Assembly (NCBI GenBank): GCA_023627715.1
Contig: JAMAHW010000006.1
Coordinates: forward strand, 620,001 to 684,000
Direction of reading: 5' to 3'
DNA from: Periconia sp. R9002
Taxonomy: Eukaryota; Ascomycota; Dothideomycetes; Pleosporales; Periconiaceae
Length of the DNA: 64,000 nt
Both the position numbers and the translations under genes were made by a program. Each line of letters opens with the position of its first letter. Position 1 is the stretch's first letter. Below are positions 1-11,291 of the stretch, in pieces. The notes under the pieces were generated by a model. It worked only from the letters and a program-made list of their open reading frames with translations, did no database searches and had not been told where the DNA came from.

Positions 1-2
1 GA

Positions 3-2747
3 AAAACATTGCAGACCATCTCCTTCATCGGTTACCTGCGTTTCATTATGGGTATCACAGGTCCCCACTTGGTTGTGGTACCCAAGTCTACACTAGACAA
101 CTGGAAGCGCGAATTCGGCAGGTGGATTCCCGAAATCGACGTTTTGGTTCTGCAGGGCACCAAAGACGAGCGCGCAGAGCTTATCCAGGACCGCGTCGTG
201 GACGAGAAATTCGACGTGCTCATTACCAGTTACGAGATGATTTTGCGCGAAAAGTCCCAGCTCAAGAAATTTGCTTGGGAGTACATCATCATTGACGAAG
301 CGCATCGCATCAAGAACGAAGAATCATCCCTCGCACAGATTATTCGCATGTTCAACTCGCGGAATCGACTTCTAATTACTGGAACTCCGCTGCAGAACAA
401 CTTGCACGAACTGTGGGCGCTGCTCAACTTCTTACTTCCGGACGTTTTCGGTGACGCTGCTGCTTTCGATGAGTGGTTCTCTAACCAGGAATCAGATTCC
501 GACACTGTTGTACAGCAGCTTCACAAGGTCCTTCGACCGTTCTTGCTGCGACGTGTAAAAGCGGATGTCGAGAAGTCGCTTCTGCCCAAGAAGGAGGTCA
601 ACTTGTACATTGGCATGTCGGATATGCAAGTGCAGTGGTACAAGAAGATTCTTGAAAAGGATATTGATGCCGTCAACGGTGCTGCTGGTAACAAGGAGTC
701 AAAAACGCGCTTGCTCAACATTGTCATGCAACTGCGAAAATGCTGCAACCACCCATACCTGTTTGAGGGCGCCGAACCGGGCCCGCCATACACCACGGAT
801 GAGCATCTGATTGACAACGCCGCCAAGATGGTGATGCTCGACAAGCTTCTTAAGCGGATGAAGGCGCAAGGAAGCAGGGTTCTTATCTTTTCGCAGATGA
901 GTCGTGTACTGGACATTCTTGAGGATTACTCTGTTTTCCGGAATTACCCATATTGCCGCATTGACGGTTCAACGGCACACGAAGACCGTATTGCTGCCAT
1001 TGACGAGTACAACAAAGAAGGCTCGGAGAAATTTCTTTTCCTGCTGACCACTCGTGCTGGAGGTCTGGGTATCAATTTAACAACGGCAGACATTGTTGTC
1101 CTTTTCGATAGCGATTGGAACCCGCAGGCAGATCTTCAAGCCATGGACCGTGCCCATCGGATTGGTCAAACCAAACAGGTTGTCGTTTTCCGGTTTGTCA
1201 CCGAAAACGCAATCGAAGAGAAGGTCTTGGAACGTGCGGCACAAAAGCTGCGTCTTGACCAGCTTGTCATTCAGCAAGGCCGAGCGCAACAGCCCCAGAA
1301 GAACGCAGCGTCCAAAGACGAGCTTCTAACTATGATTCAGCACGGTGCTGAAAAGGTGTTCCAAGCACAAGAGAAAGCTGGCGTCTCCTCCGAAACCGTG
1401 ACCGACGACGATTTTGACGCGATTCTGAAGCGTGGCGAAGACAGGACGAAAGAGTTGAACACCAAGTATGAAAAGCTCGGCCTTGACGACCTGCAGAAAT
1501 TCACTTCCGACTCTGCGTACGAATGGAATGGAGAGACGTTCCAGCCCCGAAAGAAGGACATTGGTCTGAATTGGATCAATCCTTCTAAGCGTGAGCGTAA
1601 AGAGATTGGTTATTCATTGGATAAGTATTATCGAAATGCCCTCATGACTGGCGGACGTACCGAAGCAAAGCAGCCGCGCATTCCTCGTGCACCTAAACAG
1701 GTCACCATTCACGATTACCAGTTTTTCCCCGAGAAGCTTGCAGAGCTTCAAGACAAAGAGACTGCTTGGTATCGAAAAGAGAACAACATTAAGGCACCAC
1801 TGCTTGAAGGTACTGAGGAAGACCTCGAGACAAGGGAGGCAGACCAGCAGCTTGCGCAGCAAGAGATTGATGACGCAGAGCCTCTGACAGAAGAAGAGAA
1901 GGCTGAGAAGGAGCGTCTCGTCGCCAAAGGTTTCCCTGAATGGAACAAGCGTGATTTCCAACAGTTCCTGAATGGTTCGGCCAAGTACGGACGAACAAAC
2001 TATGAGGGGATTGCAGAGGAGGTGGATGGAAAGACGGCGGAAGAGATTGCCGAATATGCCAAGGTGTTTTGGAAGAAGTACAAGACCCTCGACAATTGGC
2101 AGAAGGCTATCAACGTCGTCGAGGAGGGTGAAGCTCGTGTGCGGCAACTAGAGGAAAAGAAACGCCTGCTGGATCAAAAAATCAAGAAATACCGGATGCC
2201 TTTGCAGGAGATGCAGATCAAGTATACTGTTTCAACAACGAACAAAAAGGTTTACACCGACGAAGAGGACAAGTTCTTGCTTGTAATGCTTCACAAGCAT
2301 GGTGTTGAAGGCGAAGCTGTGTACGAGAAGATCCGTGAAGAGATCCGCGACTCGCCATTGTTCCGCTTCGACTGGTTCTTCCTCAGTAGGACACCCCAAG
2401 AGATTGGACGCCGTTGTAATACGCTTATATCTGCCGTGGTACGCGAGCTGGGAGGTGTAGAAGGAAAGAATGGTAAGGGCAAGCGTGCCCTGGAGGAAGA
2501 AGAATTAGAGAGCGAGGAGGAGGATGAGTTGCCAGCGAAGAAGAAAGCCAAGAACGGCGTCAAGGTACGATAATTCATTGCTCTTGATAATTAGGATCAC
2601 GTCACTAATAGACAACAGAATAAACAGCTTGACTCTGTCAAAGCCAAGGGCTCTCCGGCTTCACCGTCTACTTCTCGAGCTACAAGCGTTGCCTCGAACG
2701 GGTCAGCCCCTCCCAAGGCCAAAGGCAAAGGAAGGAAAGGGAAATAG
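3..2747 (+). CDS. ISW2: ISWI-type chromatin-remodelling ATPase, 5' partial
   Basis: Catalytic subunit of an ISWI nucleosome-spacing complex, acting in the nucleus. The window opens inside helicase motif I: the first in-frame codons read KTLQTISF, so the N terminus and the start of the Walker A motif lie upstream. Visible in order: DEAH box ([11 protein letters not shown], about residue 98), SNF2 linker, helicase C domain ending in the HRIGQTK motif (near base 1155), HAND region, SANT (about 1940-2090) and SLIDE (about 2250-2430), the set that defines ISWI. Exon 1 is 3-2564; a 54-bp intron (2565-2618, with CACTAAT) leads to exon 2, 2619-2747, which adds a 42-residue Lys/Gly/Ser-rich tail. Without splicing the frame stops at 2573. 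About 896 residues are visible. Filamentous fungi often have one ISWI gene, so ISW1 versus ISW2 naming is loose. Confidence 0.95.
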
Positions 2748-3398
2748 ATCCTCCGTTATGGCGTGGTAATGGACGAAGGAAACGATTAAGGTAAATCTAA
2801 CAGAGGTTGCGGGAGGGTGTTGTGGCGTTTATCGGCTCTAGGTGGTGGAATCCTTCGGCGTAGACCAAAAGGGTCCCAATTCAAACCCATCGTCTATGTG
2901 GTGTCAGCATTCTTAATGGGATCAATAGTTTTACTAGTTAGTCTTTGTTGGAACGACGGTTAGCATTGTAATTGTACACTAACTAACATTTGTACCTAGT
3001 TACGGGCGTTTATTAAAGTACTAGAAGTCTCCGCCACACTTTGTGGCGTCGAGGCGCACTGACGTAGTTCTTGCCCCGCTGCTATGGGACGTCCAACATC
3101 GACTTGTGCATCAGAAACGACCACGTAACTTGTTTTTCCTCAATTTCCTTCTAAACCACAGTTTACCGCCCTTTCGTTGCCTTGCCTACAATAATAGTTG
3201 CCTATCTCGCGTCTATCTCTCTGTGTAGAGCCAAGTTCCCAGTGTTTACCCCTCCGAAGCTTCCAGAAGACACTCCCTCTACAGAAAATCTCACTACCAG
3301 CTCTCCTCACATACCCGTAACTTCTCCTACAGAGCTGCGCGTCGAGTGACCGTTCTTCCGACGCGACTACTGGAACTCAATACCTATATACGCCCACC
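2748..3398. other. intergenic: ISWI 3' end and GET3 promoter/leader
   Basis: About 650 bp between two genes on the same strand. No credible coding region. The final 200 bp are pyrimidine-rich (CT tracts), as is common in fungal promoters and leaders, with a TATA-like CTATATA about 10 bp before the GET3 start codon, which is probably too close to serve as a core promoter element. Confidence 0.5.
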
Positions 3399-4589
3399 AT
3401 GGCCTCCTCTCTTACAGTCACCGACGATGACGCTATGGAGCCTACTCTCCAATCGATTCTCGACCAGAAAACGCTGCGCTGGATTTTTGTCGGTGGAAAG
3501 GGAGGTGTAGGAAAGACCACCACGTCTTGCTCTTTAGCAATTCAGCTCGCCAAACATCGTAAATCGGTACTGCTCATTTCTACGGACCCCGCGCACAACT
3601 TGTCAGATGCATTCGACCAAAAGTTCGGCAAGGACGCGAGGCTGGTGAAGGGCTTTGACAATTTGAGTGCCATGGAAATCGATCCCAATGGTAGCATACA
3701 AGATTTACTGGCAAGCGGTGGCGAGGGAGCTGAGGAAGCGATGGCGGGCTTGGGCGGCATGGGTAACATGATGCAAGACCTGGCTTTCAGCGTAAGAAAT
3801 GAAGTTCATTTGCTATCTATTCAGCCCTCCACTCGTTTCTCATCTCAATACCTGAGAAATCCTGGTAGCTGACATTGGACTCATTGTGATAGATCCCCGG
3901 TGTAGACGAAGCCATGTCCTTTGCCGAGGTACTCAAGCAAGTAAAGTCCCTCTCCTACGAAGTCATCATCTTCGACACTGCGCCTACTGGCCACACTCTC
4001 CGATTCCTGCAATTTCCCACCGTCATGGAAAAGGCTCTCTCCAAGATATCGCAGCTCTCGCGCCAGTTCGGACCCATGCTCAACTCGTTCATGGGCGCAT
4101 CGGGCCGCCTGCCCAACGGTCAAAGCATGGACGAGATCATCGAGAAAATGGAGACTCTCCGCGAGACTATCGCAGAGGTTAATGGGCAGTTCAAAGACGC
4201 TGATATGACAACTTTTGTGTGCGTCTGCATACCTGAGTTCCTGAGCTTGTACGAGACGGAACGTATGATTCAAGAGCTCAATTCGTATGAGATTGACACG
4301 CATTCCATCGTTGTCAACCAGCTGCTCTTCCCGAAGAAGGATAACCCGTGTGAGCAATGCAATTCGCGCAGGAAGATGCAGAAGAAGTACCTCGAGCAGA
4401 TTGCGGAGCTGTACGATGATTTCAACGTGGTCAAGATGCCGCTTCTTGTCGAGGAGGTTAGAGGCAGCGAGAAGCTGGAAAAGTAAGTACACCGCCCTAA
4501 CTATGGACTCGTTTATTTCTTTTTGAACAAACTAACCGTATCACAGATTCAGCGAAATGTTGGTCAACCCTTTCCAACCACCGGAGTAG
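3399..4589 (+). CDS. GET3: GET3/ArsA-family ATPase for tail-anchored protein insertion
   Basis: Cytosolic homodimeric ATPase that shields tail-anchored membrane proteins and delivers them to the GET1/GET2 receptor on the ER. Exons 3399-3791, 3893-4482 and 4547-4589 join in phase to give 341 residues, the usual fungal length. The deviant Walker [11 protein letters not shown] lies at residues 32-41, followed by [10 protein letters not shown] (switch I) and [16 protein letters not shown] (switch II/A-loop region). CEQC in exon 2 is the CxxC pair that binds the zinc bridging the dimer. The last exon codes only for the end of the protein. The start codon sits in a near-ideal context (CCCACCATGG). 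Both introns carry canonical GTAAG donors; reading through the second would stop at once (TAA). Confidence 0.96.
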
Positions 4590-5040
4590 ATGGGTCGACG
4601 CGGTCTGCCTGGGGAAGATGCAAAAGGATACGTAGGGCGAGAGGACGATGCAGTAATCTGGTACCAACACTTCTGCATGCGAATGAAGGGGCTGTTCGCA
4701 TACCATTAATACAGTATGTGAAAAGAGACGAACCTGTCAGAAGCAATCTGCGAAATGGCGATGTCCGGTACAAAGATATCAAGAATACCCAAGAAATTCA
4801 ATGTAAACCCTTCCAAAATGACAAAACAGTAATGCGATGCGTCAAACACATGTGCTTCAAACGTGATGTTGCGAAAGACTCCCGTACAAAGACTGAAATG
4901 CAAGTGAAATTTTCTTTCTTCCACCCACGATAACGTGTCAAGAGACTTTCGGAAGTGATCCTTGACCTGCCTCACATTTCAAAAGCCCTAAGATAGACCC
5001 GATACGCTTCTTACGACTTTGGCAATACTACAAACATGCA
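4590..5040. other. intergenic between convergent genes
   Basis: About 450 bp separating the convergent 3' ends of GET3 and the HET gene. Open frames exist on both strands here but are short, overlap each other and resemble no family. Read as 3' UTR and terminator sequence. Confidence 0.5.
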
Positions 5041-7302
5041 TCAGCACAGAGTAATCTTTTCAAGGTTGCAAGTGCCACGCTTTAGTGCCGTTATTGCTTC
5101 TCCGCTCATAAATCCCTCAACGTAACATTCACCCACAACCTCCAGAAACTCCGTCCCAGCTTTCGGCCGTAAAACAACAGGCATGCTGCAGCCCATGAGC
5201 ACGTAAACAACGTCACCTGGTCGTGCCACTGTAGGAGCGAGCGCGAAATATCCAGTGTCGAGCGTGGCCAGTCTACGACTTTCTAGGTTGAATACTACAA
5301 TTTGCAATTCGTCGAAATCGCTGGATGGGACGGGGCACTGGTAAACCTTCTGAGGGAAATAATCTTTAAAGAGTCGCCCGCCGATTGGAAATCGCCCCAC
5401 TAGCCGCCTCACCGCTTCTAGAGCTAGGAAAGTGGTGGTGAATAGGTCGTCCCATCCTAATCGCTTCATTTCGTTTGCAATTCGTAAGCTGTCTTGGGTG
5501 AAGTTGAACCCAAGAGTTTCAGCGTCGGTGTCTGCATCTGTGCCAAACCATGGTATATGGAATAAAACACACTCCTTCTCTTTACACATAGGATTCATGT
5601 ACAGGGTGCATAATAGAGCTTTGGTAGAGGCTTCCGTATCTCCATAAGGTTCCTCTCGAATGGATGGCGACATATGCTGGTCGGGATAGTGTGGCTCTTT
5701 TCCCGAAGAAGTGGCGGAAACCCCCGCGCTTAAGCCATCGATTCTCCCGAGATATATGCCATTGCAAGAGAGAAATCTGTTGTCGGACGAGAAATCGAAA
5801 CATGCCTTCTCGCCTCCATCTGCTCGTATTGCCTCACGCTTTCTAAACTTCTTCACTTGCAGTCCTTGAGCTCCACACTGCTCGAACCACTTGTTGGAAT
5901 TCAAAGACAATTCTTGGAATGTATTGGTCCTCCCCGGTGGTAAGGTCCAATCCGTGATCCAGCTAGGTTCGAGCGTTTGTTCGAAATTCCGCAAAAAGAT
6001 GCAATCCAAGGTTTCTGTTGTCTCAATCAGACCTCTCGCGAAAGTGGTGAATAAGTCCACGAGGGGAAGAGAGTAATCCACTCGAATCCTCGATGATAGC
6101 GTGGCGGGCAATAGACCTAGTATACCATAAATCTTATCGAGAGGTTTGGTGCAGTCCGCAGACATAGCAACACGCAACAACGGAAGGTTGAGCTCTTCAA
6201 ACGTAACATGTTCCCGGTCCTCTGCCAACAAACTAAGTCGTTTCAAATAGTCCAGACCATCCAGTAAAGCTAAGTGATTAACATCCTCAATGAATTTGAC
6301 GAACTCCTCGTGGGGCATACACGTCGACATGGGGACCAGATCGTATACAAGCGTCCGAATCATGTTCCGGATCTGACTCAAATAAAGCCAAGAATCACCA
6401 AAGACTACCATCACGGGTCCATGTGCCATGGCTAATTCCTGTATCACCCAAAGACGTCGCCAGTAGTGGTTCTGCAGTAACTTCACCGATGCCATGTAGA
6501 CCTTGCCGAGCTCAGCGCGGTCTTCGTCTGAGAACTGATTAACATCAACAGTATCCTGCTCAGTCTTGATGCCCCTCTCAATAACCACTGCTGCTTTCCT
6601 GGCAACACCCGCTATCCTCTTGTCATCTTCCCACCCCTCGCCAAGCGAGGCGATGACCCTGTGCGCGTTCCCAAAGATTGCTCGCATACGTTGGATCTCC
6701 AACACCACCTCGTTTAAATCGGCTTGATTGATACATACCGCATCCATCCATACTTTCGGCTGTGAACAAGTATTGGCAAAGAGTGGATGAGCATACATCG
6801 AGCGGAGCGCCGCCTCTAGATTCCTTGTAACACGCACGCTCTTCCCGTTGATAATAACACGGTTTTCAAAAACATCTTCACCCCAAGCATACGAAACAGC
6901 TATGTAGTCACCCCAATTGAAGCGAAAAGCTAGAACAGAGTCTTGCGCGGTATTGCCATCGTCAGCCCCCGTGACTTCAGAAAGCCCGTTGCAAGTCTTC
7001 CACTCAGAAAGCCGAGCATGTGCAGTCCACGTAGGATCACACTGTAGCGTCCATGCCCGATAAACGTCGGTGTAGTCGTCAAGGGAAACGTGATCTAATG
7101 TGCAGCGGATTGGTTCGTCTGGCGTAGTCAACGAGCGAGGAAGAAGGGTGAGAACGCGAATTTCGTTTCGGGCGTGGTTTATTGGTTGGTAACGAATTTC
7201 TGATGCCTTCAATGGGGATGATTTTGAGATTATGTTTGTGTAGACTGTTGTAGTTTCGATACTTACATTTTGAATTGCGGCGTCTCTCATTTGCTTCGAC
7301 AT
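5041..7302 (-). CDS. HET-domain protein
   Basis: Intronless, 753 residues. The heterokaryon-incompatibility (HET) domain occupies roughly residues 130-300: YIAVSYAWGE (133-142) is the first conserved block, VWMDAVCINQ (about 184-193) the second, and a stretch around LWVIQELAMA the third. A further conserved element, LDKIYGILGLLP, follows the domain, as is usual in long Pezizomycotina HET proteins. HET proteins trigger cell death after fusion of genetically different hyphae in the studied cases; most family members have no known role, and this one may or may not act in incompatibility. The C-terminal 450 residues match nothing I recognise. No nucleotide-binding or repeat domain is fused to it. 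The ATG at 7302 is the first of the frame. Confidence 0.92.
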   Translation of the reverse strand: MSKQMRDAAIQNVSIETTTVYTNIISKSSPLKASEIRYQPINHARNEIRVLTLLPRSLTTPDEPIRCTLDHVSLDDYTDVYRAWTLQCDPTWTAHARLSEWKTCNGLSEVTGADDGNTAQDSVLAFRFNWGDYIAVSYAWGEDVFENRVIINGKSVRVTRNLEAALRSMYAHPLFANTCSQPKVWMDAVCINQADLNEVVLEIQRMRAIFGNAHRVIASLGEGWEDDKRIAGVARKAAVVIERGIKTEQDTVDVNQFSDEDRAELGKVYMASVKLLQNHYWRRLWVIQELAMAHGPVMVVFGDSWLYLSQIRNMIRTLVYDLVPMSTCMPHEEFVKFIEDVNHLALLDGLDYLKRLSLLAEDREHVTFEELNLPLLRVAMSADCTKPLDKIYGILGLLPATLSSRIRVDYSLPLVDLFTTFARGLIETTETLDCIFLRNFEQTLEPSWITDWTLPPGRTNTFQELSLNSNKWFEQCGAQGLQVKKFRKREAIRADGGEKACFDFSSDNRFLSCNGIYLGRIDGLSAGVSATSSGKEPHYPDQHMSPSIREEPYGDTEASTKALLCTLYMNPMCKEKECVLFHIPWFGTDADTDAETLGFNFTQDSLRIANEMKRLGWDDLFTTTFLALEAVRRLVGRFPIGGRLFKDYFPQKVYQCPVPSSDFDELQIVVFNLESRRLATLDTGYFALAPTVARPGDVVYVLMGCSMPVVLRPKAGTEFLEVVGECYVEGFMSGEAITALKRGTCNLEKITLC

Positions 7303-8186
7303 ACTCGGAGTACTAAGTTGAAAGGAGTGCGAATTCGATGTATGGTCTTGCAGGGGTTAATACGAGTCGGACGGGTTTCCCGCAAAATTCAATTACTGCA
7401 GCTTAGCCAAAACAAAATCAAACACTCCCATCTCTGAAAGACTCGAGAATCACAGGAAAAGCCATCGAAAGTTGGGGCAAGGGGACATAAATTACGCGCA
7501 AAGGTCGGCCTCAGGCGGCGTTCTAGGCACATTTGGTGGCTGACCCAAACCGAGCCATCCTACTTTTATACCGACTTAATGAAGCCACAAGAGGCGGAGC
7601 AAAACAGAAAGCGATATATATATTTAGAAGAGGGGTTATTGTAGCCATTCAGAGCGACCAACGGCTAGGGTGCGTGGGCAGAATGTGGTGGCGTTGGCTA
7701 TTCTGTAGCCAACAGACTGGCGCCTAAGGTTGGCCATAATTATTAGTCTATACCGCGGGTACCATACATCCAAATTTAGCTACCGACAACCAGGGGGGTT
7801 ACATATGGTTGTGCAGCACTTGATTTTCGACACAGACGAGACATACAGATATCACACTAACAAAGTCATCAAACTCAACCGACAAAACTGAACATCGACT
7901 ATACGACCATAATACCATACCACTTGTAATCCGATTACTTATGCGATGATGGTAATTCCCTTCTATGTGTGACACAAAACCAAATCTTTCCACTTTTTTG
8001 TATCCTAACCCCATACGTATCATACAGTGCCAAAATCACGCAACCAATCCATCACGAAAAGAAAGTGGTATAGTACATGGAAATATGATTCGAAAGAAGA
8101 CACGATACGGATGAAAGAGGAGGAAAAGAAATCACAGTAAGCACCCAACGGAAAAATCAGTCAAATGCAAAACCTACTGCAAATAA
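7303..8186. other. intergenic: HET promoter and RAT1 3' region
   Basis: About 880 bp. The HET promoter occupies the left side. At 7693-7713 there is a perfect 8-bp inverted repeat (GTTGGCTA, 5-nt spacer, TAGCCAAC). A TA-rich TATA-like run lies at about 7614-7624. The right side, from about 7800, is AT-richer and is probably RAT1 3' UTR. No credible coding region. Confidence 0.4.
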
Positions 8187-11100
8187 TCAGTTCCTTCCAC
8201 CTCTATAGCCTCCATAGCCTCCGCGTCCTGTATTCCCACCGTTATATCCACCGCGGTTGCCTCCTCCGTAGCCTCCCCGGCTATTGCCGTTCGACTGAGG
8301 GGGGCCGTTCATCCAGCTCGGGCGCTCTTGTTGAGGGGGTGGCGCTTGGTTGAAGGGTGGAGGAGGAGCAAAGCCTGGAGGCGGGAATCCAGCAGGTGGA
8401 AAGCCGGGAGGAAGAGCGGGTGCACCTGATCCGGGAAGTCCTGGGAGTGGGACGGTGAATCCAGGAGGAGGGATCCAGCCGGGAGGTGGTAACGGCCAGC
8501 CGTTGGGAGCGGGAGGGTTGAAAGCACCCAAAGGAGGAGGATTGAAGCTGCCGTTGAAGCCACCGCGACCACCATTAAAGTCACCCCGACCGCCATTATA
8601 GTCGCCGCGACCACCATTGTAGCCGCCCCGATTACCGTTGTAGCCGCCTCGGTCGTTACCATTGAAGTTACCCCGACCGCCATTATAACCGCCTCGGCCA
8701 CCTCGGCCGCCTCTACCCCGTCCACTCATTGCTCGACGTACTCCGTTCTCGTCGTTTGAATCAAGTGCTTTTGGCGGCAGCTTGAGGCCTTTAAGGAGCA
8801 CGGATCTGTGTGCCTTGTCTGCATCCAACTTTGGCATTTCATAGTAGACCCGCATTGAACCATCTTGAACGATTTCAAACTCAGATGAGTCATCGACGTC
8901 AAATGGTGGCACGAGTTGGCTGTCAAGAACAAAGAGGTCGTGAGGTTCTATAACTCCGTGCAATGCTTGACTCTCCTCCGGGTCAATCTCTACCTGAGAC
9001 TTGCGTTGTTTGAAGAGCGCTTTGTTAGTTGACTTGAAGAGCTTTCCTGCCTGGGAAAACATCAAAGTTTCCTTTCCGAATTCGTTGCGCTTCTTTTCGT
9101 CGTCTGTCAACTCGTTGTATTTGGTCGCCATCGCTGCGAGGAGGCGTTTTTCATCGATGAACGGAAGCACCACTACGCCTTGCCACGCAAATTTCTTTCC
9201 ATTGAGATCGATTGGGAAGTCTTCGGGATAGAAATCGAGAATGGGACTGTCTGCGTCCGACATAAGTCCGCGATAGGGCTCCGGAAGAGTATGATTCGAG
9301 GCGGCAGGCATCACACCCATGAGTTGTTCATAGGGGTGGAAAGGTGTTCCTTTGTCGAAGAGTTTGCGTGGATCCATGTCTTCCAAGCCCACAAAGTCTG
9401 CTGCAAAAGGCGCGTAATGATAAGGGAAATACCAGTTCCAGGACTGGCAGCCTTGGAAGTAATATGCCAACACCCAGCAGAGGCCTTCGGCATAATGGCG
9501 CGCCACTTTATTCCGAAAGGCTATGTCGTCGGGCGCGACGTTGAATTTCTGTGCGTAGTAACGCTCCTCATATCCTTCCTCCCACAGTTTTATTGTGTCA
9601 GGTGGCGTCTCCGAGTCCTGTGGGCGCGGGGAAGCACTGGGGATAACGGGAGTTGTTCGACCAGGAGTAGCATTGTCAGCATCCTCCATTGCATCACGCC
9701 CACGCTTTCCTAACTGAACTGGTGTCTCTATCCCGGACGAGGGTTCGGATTCCTGTGATTCGTTGTCCTCTTTTTTTGCTTTCATCAATGCTTTGACCTG
9801 AGCAGCGGCACTCCTGTTGGCTTTGTTTTTGTCCGCCAACAAGGGGTTGTGGGCTTCGCGAACTTCGACCGACTGAGCATCTTGTGGGGCGAAGAAAGCA
9901 ACACCTGCATTCAAGTACGTGCTAGTATCTTCTTTCGGGCGCTTGAAAGAAGGGCCGGGTCCGTCGTCTCGGCGAGGCCTCTTGTTAGCATTCTCCCGGC
10001 GCTGTCGATTTGCAGCTTGACGATCAGCGATTTGTTTACGGTTGCGGAAAATGCCAGCTTCCTCTGCTGCAAGGGCCGAGAGAATTTGCTGGACGGCCTT
10101 CATGTTAGGATAACCTTCTTTAGTAACATAGTCATCGAACTGAGGCACAAGATCTCGCCAAATTCGAGTCAAGAGATCAATACCCTGATCACGAATTTCC
10201 AAGCTAGGTAGATGCGGCAGGAAGTCATTGCCGACGAAGAAACACATGAACACCCAATCGTCGAGAGCACGCTCGAGATTGTAAGGGAACTTGCGATTCG
10301 GAGCATCCATCTCTAGAGCAAGATACTCACGTAGTACGTTGATGTGCAACCAAATATGAGGTTTAGGTGGATGATCAGCAGCACTCCATTCGGCGTCAGC
10401 TTCATCTTCAGTGAGCTTGACACCATCATCGGGATGAGGACAATTCTGTTGCAGGTGGCCTTTGCGACCACAGCGCTGGCATGTCTGGTTCTTACCAGAG
10501 TCGTAAAATACATCTTCTCGAAGGACACGGAAATGGGGCTCGTGGGTAGCAAGGCCAAGCATAATGAGATCAGCATCCAAACCATAGATGACATGACGAG
10601 TATTGGGATCATGTGTGGGTTTGGAGCGCTGCGAGCGAATGAAATTCATAATTTTGTGTTCGCCCTCTCCGGGCACAGAAGCATCCGAAATGATGACCTT
10701 GAGGTCTTTCCACGATGGGTCTGTGGTGAATTTGTATGCACACCAATACTGCAAACTCTCTGCAAGAAGAAGCATAAAAGGTGTGCCGGGAGTGATTGCG
10801 TTCGAATCCCACGTTTTCTCCATTACCTGATCAATTGACTTGAGCTCTTCGCCCTTGGTAGCGTTCTGTCGGTTGAGCAGGTTTAGGAATTCCAAAGATT
10901 CCTCGTCCTTCTCTTTCGCTTCTTTGGCTGCGCGGAAGCGACGTGTACGCTGTTGATTCATCTTGGCACGTGGTGCAACACCGTCTACGGCCAAGTACAG
11001 AAGTTTGCGTGGGCGCACTATGCCGACTACACGATCGGTTTGCTCAAAAATAGCGACCATCATATCGGCCTCAGTTTTAGGTGCAGGCCTATCTTCAGGA

Positions 11101-11291
11101 TGTGTGCAGGGATGCACGAGACCATTCATGTCTAGGTACAGGTTGTCGAACTCTTCGCCGTTGGGGTTCGGTTTCGTGAGATCGACGGGTATAGTTTCGT
11201 CGCCGACCTTCTTGGGGGATTCCTCTATAGCGTTGCTAATAATTTTGGGGTATTTCTGGCTAAGCCAGCGGAACATGGCGGGGACACCCAT
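8187..11291 (-). CDS. RAT1: 5'-3' exoribonuclease 2 (Rat1/Xrn2)
   Basis: Nuclear 5'-3' exonuclease that degrades uncapped RNA, trims rRNA and snoRNA precursors and, in the torpedo model, helps terminate RNA polymerase II. Intronless, 1034 residues, typical for Rat1. It begins MGVPAMFRWLSQKYP, the hallmark XRN start. The XRN N-terminal nuclease domain covers about 1-255, with the acidic metal-binding blocks LYLDMNGLVHPC and GLDADLIMLGL. A CCHC zinc knuckle, CQRCGRKGHLQQNC (271-284), distinguishes Rat1/Xrn2 from cytoplasmic Xrn1. The C-terminal 180 residues are RGG/NGGRG repeats followed by a Pro/Gly-rich tract and a second GGYNGG block. It shares a 680-bp divergent promoter with USO1. Confidence 0.96.
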   Translation of the reverse strand: MGVPAMFRWLSQKYPKIISNAIEESPKKVGDETIPVDLTKPNPNGEEFDNLYLDMNGLVHPCTHPEDRPAPKTEADMMVAIFEQTDRVVGIVRPRKLLYLAVDGVAPRAKMNQQRTRRFRAAKEAKEKDEESLEFLNLLNRQNATKGEELKSIDQVMEKTWDSNAITPGTPFMLLLAESLQYWCAYKFTTDPSWKDLKVIISDASVPGEGEHKIMNFIRSQRSKPTHDPNTRHVIYGLDADLIMLGLATHEPHFRVLREDVFYDSGKNQTCQRCGRKGHLQQNCPHPDDGVKLTEDEADAEWSAADHPPKPHIWLHINVLREYLALEMDAPNRKFPYNLERALDDWVFMCFFVGNDFLPHLPSLEIRDQGIDLLTRIWRDLVPQFDDYVTKEGYPNMKAVQQILSALAAEEAGIFRNRKQIADRQAANRQRRENANKRPRRDDGPGPSFKRPKEDTSTYLNAGVAFFAPQDAQSVEVREAHNPLLADKNKANRSAAAQVKALMKAKKEDNESQESEPSSGIETPVQLGKRGRDAMEDADNATPGRTTPVIPSASPRPQDSETPPDTIKLWEEGYEERYYAQKFNVAPDDIAFRNKVARHYAEGLCWVLAYYFQGCQSWNWYFPYHYAPFAADFVGLEDMDPRKLFDKGTPFHPYEQLMGVMPAASNHTLPEPYRGLMSDADSPILDFYPEDFPIDLNGKKFAWQGVVVLPFIDEKRLLAAMATKYNELTDDEKKRNEFGKETLMFSQAGKLFKSTNKALFKQRKSQVEIDPEESQALHGVIEPHDLFVLDSQLVPPFDVDDSSEFEIVQDGSMRVYYEMPKLDADKAHRSVLLKGLKLPPKALDSNDENGVRRAMSGRGRGGRGGRGGYNGGRGNFNGNDRGGYNGNRGGYNGGRGDYNGGRGDFNGGRGGFNGSFNPPPLGAFNPPAPNGWPLPPPGWIPPPGFTVPLPGLPGSGAPALPPGFPPAGFPPPGFAPPPPFNQAPPPQQERPSWMNGPPQSNGNSRGGYGGGNRGGYNGGNTGRGGYGGYRGGRN
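8560..8720 (-). repeat. in-frame minisatellite coding RGG/NGGRG repeats in RAT1
   Basis: Imperfect tandem units of about 24-30 bp code for repeated blocks such as GGYNGGRGDYNGGRGDF. The units keep the reading frame, so copy-number change would lengthen or shorten the RNA-binding-type RGG tail without a frameshift. The boundaries are approximate because the units are degenerate. Confidence 0.7.
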
